Assembly (NCBI RefSeq): GCF_013409995.1 | Contig: NZ_JACCBX010000003.1 | Location: 186,001-250,000, forward strand | Direction of reading: 5' to 3' | Source of the DNA: Neobacillus driksii | Lineage (GTDB): Bacteria; Bacillota; Bacilli; Bacillales; Cytobacillaceae | Length of the DNA: 64,000 bases | Shown: in pieces, positions 1 to 6,579 of the stretch | Position numbering within the stretch: the stretch's first letter is position 1 | How the letters are laid out: every line of letters begins with the position of its first letter | Notes under the pieces: generated by a model | The model's database searches: none | What the model was told of the DNA's origin: nothing | Seen by the model: the letters and a program-made list of their open reading frames with translations, nothing else | Translations under genes and position numbers: made by a program

Positions 1-601
1 AAGGGAATGGAAAAAGCAAAGTCATGTTTTTCTCCAAGGTGACCCTTTAGAAAATGTTTATTTCATTTATGATGGAAAAATCAAGGTATACAAAAGTGAT
101 ATTAACGGAAAAGAACAAATTGTCGCCATGATGAAAAAGGGTGAAATGTTTCCACACGTTGGATTCTTTAGAAAAGGCAGTTACCCTGCGTACGCAGAAG
201 TTCTTGAACCCTCAACACTGATTGCAGTCCCTATTTCAAAATTTGAAGGTATTCTCATAGAATATCCTGAATTAAGTATTAAAGTATTTAAGGTGCTGGG
301 AGAAAAAATCGTAGATTTGCAAAACCGGCTGGAAGAACAAATTCTTAACAATACATATGAGCAAATAATCAAACTCCTCATCCGTCTTGGGCAAAAGCAT
401 GGAAAGGAATTAGAGGATGGAACAATTCTACTTAAGTCTGAGTTTACGAACCGTGATTTGGCCAGTATGATCGGGACTACCCGCGAAACCATCAGCAGGA
501 CACTGACAAAAATGAAAAAGGACGAACTAATCGAAGTAGATGATAATGGAAATATGCTTCTAGATATAGATGTCCTGCTTTCAGAAATTAACTTAATTTA
601 A
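1..601 (+). CDS. Crp/Fnr family transcriptional regulator, 5'-truncated
   Basis: The reading frame is already open at base 2, so the N-terminus lies outside the window. About 199 residues are visible. The first ~95 form the cyclic-nucleotide-binding-like beta-roll (FLQGDPLENVYFIYDGKIKVY is its typical opening), followed by a dimerisation helix and a C-terminal winged helix. The recognition helix reads TTRETISRTLTKMKK. Its Glu and Arg are the positions that contact TGTGA-type half-sites in Crp/Fnr proteins. No cysteine is present in the visible part, so an Fnr-type C-terminal Fe-S site as in B. subtilis Fnr is not seen; an N-terminal one cannot be excluded. The gene converges on hcp, which has a matching palindrome upstream, so it may be the hcp regulator (inference). 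Confidence 0.9.
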   Translation, partial: REWKKQSHVFLQGDPLENVYFIYDGKIKVYKSDINGKEQIVAMMKKGEMFPHVGFFRKGSYPAYAEVLEPSTLIAVPISKFEGILIEYPELSIKVFKVLGEKIVDLQNRLEEQILNNTYEQIIKLLIRLGQKHGKELEDGTILLKSEFTNRDLASMIGTTRETISRTLTKMKKDELIEVDDNGNMLLDIDVLLSEINLI

Positions 602-603
602 AT

Positions 604-632
604 AACCGCAGCGTCTACAGCTGCGGTTTTTC
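604..632 (+). terminator. Rho-independent terminator of the Crp/Fnr gene
   Basis: A 9-bp perfect stem (AACCGCAGC with GCTGCGGTT) and a 7-base loop are followed by a T run on the plus strand. The hairpin starts 3 bases after the regulator stop codon. It lies in the convergent gap and may also stop hcp transcription, although the minus-strand tail is less T-rich. Confidence 0.85.
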
Positions 633-640
633 TATATGGA

Positions 641-1939
641 TTAAGCTTCTGATAACTGAAGCATATCTTCCATGTCTTCTTGAGCGGTACCAATTAATTT
701 TAGGTTAAAAGTTTCTTTTAGAACCTGCAATACACCTTCTGAGATAAATTCAGGCGGTTTTGGTCCAATACGAATATCCTGTATTCCTAAGCTAAAGAGC
801 CCTAAAAGAATCGCTACAGCTTTTTGTTCGAACCAAGATAATACAATACTAACAGGAAGCTCATTGATTTCGCAGCCAAATGCGTCAGCCAATGCCATCG
901 CAATCTTTACTGTAGATCCGGAGTTATTACACTGCCCTAAATCGATATAACGAGGAATATTTGTTCCTGGAACAACACCATAATCAACATCGTTAAAACG
1001 GAACTTACCACATGATGTGGTCAAAATAACCGTTTCCTGAGGAAGAGACGTGGCTAATTCCCGATAATATTCTCCCCCTTTACCAGGCGCATCACAGCCA
1101 GCAATGACAAAGAACCGTTTAATTTTACCAGCCTTTACTGCCTCTATAACTTCTGGTGCTAAGCCAAGTACCGTTTCATGATGGAATCCTGTAAGCAAGG
1201 TTTCGTCCGAATGGATATCCGCTTCCGGAAGCTCTAACGCTCTCTCGATTAATGGTGAAAAATCTTCATTGATGATTTTTTGTACATTCTCAAGACCTGC
1301 TACTTCATAACTAAACATTCTATCTGCATATGTACCTTTAATTGGCATTACACAGTTGGTCGTGGCAAGAATTGCACCAGGGAATTTTTCGAAAAGGCGT
1401 CGTTGGTCATACCATGCCTTTCCGATATTACCTTTTAAATGAGGATATTTCTTTAATGCTGGGTACCCATGTGCTGGCAGCATTTCAGAATGTGTATAAA
1501 TATTAATGCCTTTTCCTTCTGTCTGCTTAAGTAATTCCTCGAGTGCAAATAAGTTATGACCTGAAACTACAATAGATTTTCCTTCAATTTTGTTTTGGCT
1601 AACACGAATTGGCTCGGGTATACCCAGACGCTTTATATGTGCTTCATCGAGCATTTCCATCACGCGTACAGTGGCCTGCCCCACCTTCATTGCCATTTCG
1701 ATATGTTCTTGAACATTGAAATTAGAATTCGTTAATGTCATATAAAGTGCTTCTTGTGTCGTTGTATCAACAAATGAATCCGTATACCCTAGTTGATTTG
1801 CATGTGTCCGGTAGGCTGCGATTCCTTTTAATCCGTAGATAATGGTATCCTGCAAGCTTGAAATCGTTTCATCTTTCCCACAAACACCCACGACTGTACA
1901 GCCTCCAACAGGAGTTTGTTCACATTGATTACAGAACAT
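641..1939 (-). CDS. hcp: Hybrid-cluster protein (hydroxylamine/NO reductase), class III
   Basis: This is the prismane or hybrid-cluster protein, reported to reduce nitric oxide or hydroxylamine during nitrosative stress. At 432 residues it is short for the family (about 550) and fits the class III form that lacks the N-terminal helical insertion. The N-terminal [4Fe-4S] ligands are Cys3, Cys6, Cys14 and Cys20. Hybrid-cluster ligands are recognisable in order: GHNLFALEE (His and Glu), TTNC, VIAGCDAPG (the persulfide Cys), TTSCGK, LGQCNNSG, and SWFEQKA (Glu and Lys). GAGGG precedes the ATG at a normal distance. A Crp/Fnr-type palindrome lies about 62 bases upstream of the start, which suggests control by low oxygen or NO. 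Confidence 0.95.
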   Translation of the reverse strand: MFCNQCEQTPVGGCTVVGVCGKDETISSLQDTIIYGLKGIAAYRTHANQLGYTDSFVDTTTQEALYMTLTNSNFNVQEHIEMAMKVGQATVRVMEMLDEAHIKRLGIPEPIRVSQNKIEGKSIVVSGHNLFALEELLKQTEGKGINIYTHSEMLPAHGYPALKKYPHLKGNIGKAWYDQRRLFEKFPGAILATTNCVMPIKGTYADRMFSYEVAGLENVQKIINEDFSPLIERALELPEADIHSDETLLTGFHHETVLGLAPEVIEAVKAGKIKRFFVIAGCDAPGKGGEYYRELATSLPQETVILTTSCGKFRFNDVDYGVVPGTNIPRYIDLGQCNNSGSTVKIAMALADAFGCEINELPVSIVLSWFEQKAVAILLGLFSLGIQDIRIGPKPPEFISEGVLQVLKETFNLKLIGTAQEDMEDMLQLSEA

Positions 1940-2000
1940 TCTGTTCCCTCACTTTCTGGTAAATTACATTCTCATGATATAAATAATAGAAAATTTTTCA

Positions 2001-2016
2001 TGTGACATTTATCACT
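2001..2016 (-). promoter_or_regulatory. Candidate Crp/Fnr-type operator of hcp
   Basis: On the plus strand the site reads TGTGA-N6-TCACT. This is one base from the perfect palindrome TGTGA-N6-TCACA used by E. coli Crp and B. subtilis Fnr. Its centre is about 69 bases from the hcp ATG. A possible -10 box (TTATAT on the minus strand, 1982-1977) would put the transcription start near 1970, so the site would sit near -40, the position of a class II activator site. The promoter placement is inference. Confidence 0.6.
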
Positions 2017-2130
2017 AAAATACAGTTGTAATAAAAGGTTCATAATTTATCGCAAACTTATTACCCTGCACAAACAATAGCCTAATGCATATGATATGGT
2101 GAGAAAATACGGAAAGTGAGGGAAAGTTAT

Positions 2131-2610
2131 ATGTCTTCCATGCCTCCAAGTGATCAAAACAACCAAAAGAAGGTTAAACCTGAGCAATTTCGTGATTTTT
2201 TTAGAACGATGAATGACTTTATTCACGAAAAGCCCGTAAAGGGAGTTTTACAATCTATCGATGAATTTTTTAATAATCCGTTTCCAAGTGGAGCTTTTCC
2301 TGTAGAGGTTCGGGAAACAGAGGATGAATACATTATTACAGCTGAGCTTCCGGGGGTTAAAAAGGAGCAAATACGTCTTAATGTCTTACCTAATCATGTA
2401 AGTATTTCCCTTGAAAATAAAGAAATGGAAACAAAGGAAGATTTAAACAACCATTTTTTCCAAAAAAGAGTTTCACAACAAAGACTTTCAAGGACTATTC
2501 CCATACCTATGACTATTAATGAAAAATTGGTTAAGGCTTCATATCGTGACGGTTTACTAACCATTCGAATTCCACAAGTTAGAGGTAAAACGATTACTAT
2601 AGAGGACTAA
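2131..2610 (+). CDS. Small heat-shock protein, Hsp20/alpha-crystallin family
   Basis: A 159-residue ATP-independent holdase chaperone. The alpha-crystallin domain runs from about residue 50 (FPVEVRETEDEYIITAELPGV) to the end. It contains the A-x-x-x-n-G-L-L motif as ASYRDGLLTIRIP, with the I-x-I-like segment IRI nearby. The N-terminal ~45 residues are variable and charged. I chose ATG 2131 because a possible GTG at 2116 overlaps the Shine-Dalgarno GTGAGGG (2116-2122), which serves the ATG. The gene is divergent from hcp and monocistronic. Family members in Bacillus include CotM, CotP and YocM; I cannot say which one this matches. No CtsR or CIRCE operator is visible upstream. Confidence 0.9.
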   Translation: MSSMPPSDQNNQKKVKPEQFRDFFRTMNDFIHEKPVKGVLQSIDEFFNNPFPSGAFPVEVRETEDEYIITAELPGVKKEQIRLNVLPNHVSISLENKEMETKEDLNNHFFQKRVSQQRLSRTIPIPMTINEKLVKASYRDGLLTIRIPQVRGKTITIED

Positions 2611-2662
2611 AGAGGTAAAATAAAAAAATCAATCCATAAATTTTTCGACAAACACCCAAAAA

Positions 2663-2690
2663 GAAAGACGGCTTTTTGCCGTCTTTCTTC
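2663..2690. terminator. Bidirectional terminator between hsp20 and yppG
   Basis: A 10-bp perfect stem, GAAAGACGGC with GCCGTCTTTC, has a TTTTT loop and a T-rich flank on the plus strand and an A-rich flank on the other side. It serves two convergent genes. Confidence 0.85.
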
Positions 2691-2695
2691 TGTTT

Positions 2696-3262
2696 TTATG
2701 CTTTAAATATTCCTCCAAGCCCTTTGACAAGGGACGATACCTGGGTTACCGCACTTACTACCTGCCCCGCTGTATTGACCATCTTATTAACGTCGACTGT
2801 CCCGTCCTGTGATTTAAAAGAGTTCATAATAGATTGAATTCCCCCAGGCTGCTTGATCATTGCATTCGGTTTTGGATACGGGTTCATCACATTGTATCCA
2901 TTCATTTGCGGCATATACTGATTTGACAGCATTTCCTCCTTAGGCTGTAGAGGGTTTTGAAATAAAAATTGTGCATTTTTAGGAGGATAATTCCCCGTTG
3001 GATTGGACATTTGCGCAAGATTTCCACCAGGCTGAGAGGTCGAATCATAAGGTTGATATGGTGATTGATAGTTCTGCTGAAAGTAAGGGTTCTGTTGTTG
3101 ATATGGGTACCATTCCATGCTTTGTACTTGGTAATGATATGGCTGATTACGAGGAACGAATTGAAAATCAGCTGGATAATATCCCATGTTCCTGTAATTC
3201 ATTTGCCCCGAGTATTCATGATTTATATAATTGTTTGATCTATTTCTACCGTGCATGGGCAA
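2696..3262 (-). CDS. yppG: YppG-like low-complexity protein
   Basis: A 188-residue protein of unknown function that matches YppG by position and by its C-terminal block. Residues 1-100 are very rich in Tyr, Gln, Asn and Pro with no predicted fold. The C-terminal ~50 residues are the conserved part: GGIQSIMNSFKSQDGTVDVNKMVNT, then a hydrophobic Gly/Val helix. This pattern recalls spore-coat-like proteins, but no function is known to me. The start is either TTG at 3262 or ATG at 3256. GGAGGAG lies about 6 bases before the TTG, which slightly favours it. Confidence 0.8.
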   Translation of the reverse strand: MPMHGRNRSNNYINHEYSGQMNYRNMGYYPADFQFVPRNQPYHYQVQSMEWYPYQQQNPYFQQNYQSPYQPYDSTSQPGGNLAQMSNPTGNYPPKNAQFLFQNPLQPKEEMLSNQYMPQMNGYNVMNPYPKPNAMIKQPGGIQSIMNSFKSQDGTVDVNKMVNTAGQVVSAVTQVSSLVKGLGGIFKA

Positions 3263-3442
3263 ACATCTCCTCCGCTTTTTTCATTACTACACACTATGTA
3301 ACAATGAAGTGAGGGGTGCATATTTCCAAATAGATTTCAATGTCAAAATGTAGAGAAATTTGTCTAAAGTTTAAATATTTTAAAAACTAGGAATCCTTTT
3401 TTTTCGTGTTACTATAAAAAAAAGATGAAGGAGGAGTTACAT

Positions 3443-3652
3443 ATGGACATTCGCTCACTTAAAAGCAAATTTAATCAAAGTCGGGATTACATCACCGATG
3501 ATGTAAACACATTAATGGATTTTGCTAAAAAGGCTTATATTCACAACGAGATAAACATCAAAGAATATCGCCTTCTTGTACGTGAGCTTGAAGCTCTGGG
3601 CGCTGTAATTCCTGACGATTATAAGGAAGACTCCCTCATCGAAAAATCATAA
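3443..3652 (+). CDS. yppF: YppF family protein
   Basis: A 69-residue, mostly helical, acidic cytoplasmic protein beginning MDIRSLKSKF. It has no membrane segment. It belongs to the uncharacterised YppF family and occupies the position of yppF between yppG and yppE. I chose ATG 3443 because GGAGGAG sits at 3430-3436; the upstream in-frame ATG at 3425 would put the ribosome-binding site inside the gene. A terminator follows directly. Confidence 0.8.
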   Translation: MDIRSLKSKFNQSRDYITDDVNTLMDFAKKAYIHNEINIKEYRLLVRELEALGAVIPDDYKEDSLIEKS

Positions 3653-3682
3653 TAAAGAAAAGAACAGTAAGACAAGCCTATT

Positions 3683-3712
3683 AGAGATGCAGCCAAAGCA
3701 TCTCTTTTATTT
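3683..3712 (+). terminator. Terminator after yppF
   Basis: Stem AGAGATGC with GCATCTCT (8 bp) and a 7-base loop, then TTTATTTTT. The hairpin ends just before the yppE stop codon on the other strand. Confidence 0.8.
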
Positions 3713-4063
3713 TTCTAATTCTTTTACGATTTCTAACAAAAAAAATTCAACTGTCCGATTTGCGTTTAAAAATCTTGACCGACTTGTTTTCGGGAAAAAT
3801 GCCTGTATGGATAATTGATCAATATGATCTAAAGTCGTATCGATTTGTTTAAGATGGAGATGTTTATGCGGATTAATTACTAACCAGCTTTTCATTAATA
3901 CACCCCATTCTTGGGCTACTTCCTTAACCTCGTTGGCAAAAGGCTTAATCACTTCATGAAAATCATGGCTGGTCCCTGTCTCCCGAGCTTCCTCGAAATA
4001 ATGCATAAATAAACGGTTATAGTTTAGCAGCTTTTTGGTTAAATCCAGTATTTCTTCTGACAT
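3707..4063 (-). CDS. yppE: YppE family protein (DUF1798)
   Basis: A 118-residue soluble helical protein, MSEEILDLTKKLLNYNRL..., of the DUF1798/YppE family, for which a four-helix-bundle fold is known but no activity. The frame is open further upstream. I chose ATG 4063 because the upstream extension (SSFIKSCFLFCRVL) is unlike the family and an AGGA-type ribosome-binding site precedes 4063. The resulting length is close to that of B. subtilis YppE. Confidence 0.85.
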   Translation of the reverse strand: MSEEILDLTKKLLNYNRLFMHYFEEARETGTSHDFHEVIKPFANEVKEVAQEWGVLMKSWLVINPHKHLHLKQIDTTLDHIDQLSIQAFFPKTSRSRFLNANRTVEFFLLEIVKELEK

Positions 4064-4100
4064 TTCCCTTATTCCTTTCTCCAATACTCTACAAAATAAA

Positions 4101-4122
4101 AAGCAGCTTTTAATAAAGCTAC
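4101..4122 (-). terminator. Terminator upstream of yppE
   Basis: On the minus strand GTAGCTTT can pair with AAAGCTGC (with a wobble) across a short loop and is followed by TTTTTATTTT. It lies between the small coiled-coil gene and yppE and would separate their transcription. Confidence 0.6.
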
Positions 4123-4133
4123 TCAATTTTATC

Positions 4134-4430
4134 TTATTCATATTCTATCGGTAACCAAAAGCCCATTTCAAGTTTTAGTGCTTTTGTAACTGAATTGTTT
4201 TGTTCAGCATTTGTCTCATTTGTTGTTGAATTTATTTTATCTATTTCTTCTTCAAGCTTAGAGAGCCTTTGAACAGGTGCGGATAATTTATTTAGCTCTT
4301 CATTATTCATTTGAATGCGAAGGTCTGAGAAAGATGCTTCCAGAACTATCTCCAATTCTTCTAATTGATCATGTATCTCTGTCAGCATAGAAAGCAGCTT
4401 TTCCTTTTCCGGCAATGACGAATTCATCAA
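4134..4430 (-). CDS. Small coiled-coil protein of unknown function
   Basis: Up to 98 residues, with an almost continuous heptad pattern from residue 8 to 70 (LLSMLTEIHDQLEELEIVLEAS...). This predicts a long coiled coil or helical hairpin. There is no signal peptide or membrane segment. I do not recognise the family. By position it corresponds to the small yppD gene of B. subtilis, but I cannot confirm the homology. AGGAGG (about 4445-4440) lies 8 bases before a TTG start at 4430; ATG 4427 is the alternative. Confidence 0.7.
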   Translation of the reverse strand: MMNSSLPEKEKLLSMLTEIHDQLEELEIVLEASFSDLRIQMNNEELNKLSAPVQRLSKLEEEIDKINSTTNETNAEQNNSVTKALKLEMGFWLPIEYE

Positions 4431-4576
4431 ATTAAGAACCTCCTCGCGATTATATACTAGGTATTATTCGCTTTCTTTTTAGGGCTTCCTCCCCCACTGA
4501 CAAAACTAGAAGAGATTCGGCAAAGAAAGTGCCAATTTAGCAATTATTACCTTCCGTTTCGACACTGCCTCTTTTC

Positions 4577-4606
4577 GCATGAAAAAAGGAAAAATCGAAC
4601 AAGCTA
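4577..4606 (+). promoter_or_regulatory. Possible forespore (sigma G/F) promoter of sspM
   Basis: GCATG (4577-4581) fits the -35 GHATR. After 18 bases CAAGCTA (4600-4606) partly fits the -10 CATNNTA. The transcription start would fall about on the ribosome-binding site, so the leader would be extremely short. The same geometry is seen at ypzI in this window. Confidence 0.35.
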
Positions 4607-4624
4607 AAATTGGAGGTGTTGATA

Positions 4625-4729
4625 ATGTCAAAAAAGAAACAAAACAAAAAATCCGGAGCAACACAAGTTGAAAATAAAGTTGGCTACGGCGATAAAAAAC
4701 TAGAAGGACCAAATCGTCCGGCAGAATAA
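4625..4729 (+). CDS. sspM: Minor small acid-soluble spore protein SspM
   Basis: A 34-residue, Lys-rich peptide, MSKKKQNKKSGA...DKKLEGPNRPAE. The C-terminal signature DKKL-x-GPNRP matches B. subtilis SspM, a minor SASP made in the forespore under sigma G. GGAGGT (4612-4617) precedes the ATG by 7 bases and a strong terminator follows. The position beside yppC/yppE agrees with B. subtilis. The longer open frame on the opposite strand (4506-4745) is a shadow. Confidence 0.85.
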   Translation: MSKKKQNKKSGATQVENKVGYGDKKLEGPNRPAE

Positions 4730-4743
4730 AATTGGAAGTAAAC

Positions 4744-4770
4744 AAAGCAAGGCATTCGCCTTGCTTTTAT
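4744..4770. terminator. Terminator shared by sspM and yppC
   Basis: A 10-bp perfect stem, AAAGCAAGGC with GCCTTGCTTT, with an ATTC loop. A T-rich tail follows on the plus strand and TTTACTT on the minus strand. It lies between convergent genes and touches the yppC stop codon. Confidence 0.85.
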
Positions 4771-5741
4771 ATTTTCTTTACATGTGCCGCTCTATGTAAC
4801 GCTAGCATTAAATCAAGCTGATTTGATTTTTCAAAGTACCAGTCCGTTAAGTGAATGGGATGGCGATGTCTTGCTGGAAAATGCAGCCATGAAGGGGAAA
4901 TTAACTTATGCTTGCTCCAATCCTCATAGTCATAATGATTGTGCTCAATGATCGGAAAGGTTGCTCTTAATATGGGTGTCCTTCGTTTTGTTTTGGTCTT
5001 AAAATATTGTTCGTAATCATAGCGAGACCCAGTATGCGGCGTTTTATCAGCAAATTCGAAAAATAACGGGAATAGACGTGGTTGGGTTAAAATTCTTGCA
5101 AGCCTCTTTCCGAGATTAATTCGTTTAGAGAGTGATTTAAAGCCATTTACACTTGCCCCATATAATTCTCCGCCACATGTCGGAAATAGGACACAGCTGA
5201 AATGAAGCCAATCTTGAATATTAAAAATCCATGACTGGAAAACTCTCTTTTTATATACTGGATGCTGGATAACAGGATTATGAATAACATTTTGCTCATT
5301 AATTATCAATGCGGTTGTAAGTCTTTCCCGGTCTCCTTCTCTCCAATACCTCTCCCACTCTTTTTGGATGAATTCAGAACATTTAAAGTATGGAAGCAAA
5401 TGAAACATTGGACGCTTTATTTTCGTCGAATAATGATAGACCAGTAATTGAGGGTAGATGTCGTGAAAAATCAACCAATTGGCGCGTTCAAAGGTAAGAA
5501 ATAATTCTTTTCTAGTTTTAGGGTCTAACATTTCTTGAAAGACATGTCCCTCCAAATCACACATATTATATCCACCATTTCTTGATACCATGCTGGCTAG
5601 AAATGACCAAATAATATCAGGATTTTTTTTGTAATAAGCGAAATACGCATCAGTCCTTGTTATATTATCAAGATTCTTTTTAATCGTATCAGCTTTAATT
5701 TGACTGATGGTCTCAATCTCATGTATTGTAAGATGATTCAT
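4767..5741 (-). CDS. yppC: YppC, DUF2515 family protein
   Basis: A 324-residue soluble protein of the DUF2515 family. It is rich in Trp, Tyr, Phe and His, with the family-like segments RTDAYFAYYKKNPDIIWSF, MVSRNGGYNMCDLEG and FERANWLIFHDIYPQL near the N-terminus. Function is unknown, and no signal peptide or membrane span is visible. ATG 5741 is preferred over the GTG at 5747 because AAGGTG serves the ATG and overlaps the GTG. The gene is divergent from recU, as in B. subtilis. Confidence 0.85.
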   Translation of the reverse strand: MNHLTIHEIETISQIKADTIKKNLDNITRTDAYFAYYKKNPDIIWSFLASMVSRNGGYNMCDLEGHVFQEMLDPKTRKELFLTFERANWLIFHDIYPQLLVYHYSTKIKRPMFHLLPYFKCSEFIQKEWERYWREGDRERLTTALIINEQNVIHNPVIQHPVYKKRVFQSWIFNIQDWLHFSCVLFPTCGGELYGASVNGFKSLSKRINLGKRLARILTQPRLFPLFFEFADKTPHTGSRYDYEQYFKTKTKRRTPILRATFPIIEHNHYDYEDWSKHKLISPSWLHFPARHRHPIHLTDWYFEKSNQLDLMLALHRAAHVKKI

Positions 5742-5924
5742 ATTCACCTTCTACTTTCAAAAAAGATAGTTTCTAAGAATGGATGATTTATGAAAAAAGA
5801 ATCATGCTTTTTCCCCAGAGTCAAGGTACATTATTTTTATTAGCGTGTGTTTACCAGAAAATTTTATACACCCCATAACAACAGAGATTTGATATGATAA
5901 GTAATAGCTTGAGAGGTGCTTATC

Positions 5925-6536
5925 ATGAATTTTAATTATCCAAACGGTAAAAGGTATATTCCAAAAGGAACCGAAACAGAAACCAATGTAAAGAAAAAAA
6001 ATAATCACTCCTATAGTAATAGAGGCATGACCCTTGAAGATGATTTGAACGAAACGAATGAGTATTACCGAGAAAGAAATATTGCTGTTATTCATAAAAA
6101 ACCTACACCCGTTCAAATTGTTCAAGTGGATTATCCTAAAAGAAGTGCTGCTGTCATTAAGGAAGCATATTTCAAACAAGCTTCGACAACTGACTATAAC
6201 GGAGTATATAAAGGTAAATACATCGATTTTGAGGCAAAGGAAACGGCAAATCCAACCTCGTTTCCCTTGAAAAATTTTCACCAGCATCAAATCGATCATA
6301 TGCAAGAAGTGGTTTCGCAAGGTGGTATCTGTTTTGTTATTCTTCGATTTTCAAAGAAGGAACAAGTTTTTTTTATGCAGGCCAAACACTTGTTGTCCTT
6401 TTGGGATAGAATGAAAAATGGGGGAAGAAAGTCGATTACAAAGGAAGAAATCGAGCAAATTGGAATACTAATTCCTCTTGGATTTCAACCAAGAATTGAC
6501 TATATTAAAATAATAGATAAACTTTTTCATTTTTAG
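5925..6536 (+). CDS. recU: Holliday junction resolvase RecU
   Basis: A 203-residue homodimeric nuclease that resolves four-way junctions in recombination and chromosome segregation. Family blocks are present in order: [41 protein letters not shown] with STTDYNG, and the catalytic acidic/Lys motif YIDFEAKET. The length matches B. subtilis RecU (206). GAGAGGTG (5911-5918) lies 6 bases before ATG 5925, so the GTG at 5916 is rejected. recU and ponA are only 43 bases apart, keeping the known operon. Confidence 0.97.
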   Translation: MNFNYPNGKRYIPKGTETETNVKKKNNHSYSNRGMTLEDDLNETNEYYRERNIAVIHKKPTPVQIVQVDYPKRSAAVIKEAYFKQASTTDYNGVYKGKYIDFEAKETANPTSFPLKNFHQHQIDHMQEVVSQGGICFVILRFSKKEQVFFMQAKHLLSFWDRMKNGGRKSITKEEIEQIGILIPLGFQPRIDYIKIIDKLFHF

Positions 6537-6579
6537 ATTTAGTGAAAATGGTTGATGTATGAAAGGAAGGAAATTTATC

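Noticed and set aside
2998..3312. 104-codon plus-strand frame
   Set aside because: Shadow of yppG in the antisense direction; no ribosome-binding site at the start.
4506..4745. 79-codon minus-strand frame
   Set aside because: It is antisense to sspM, has no ribosome-binding site, and its hydrophobic composition follows from the A/T-rich complement.
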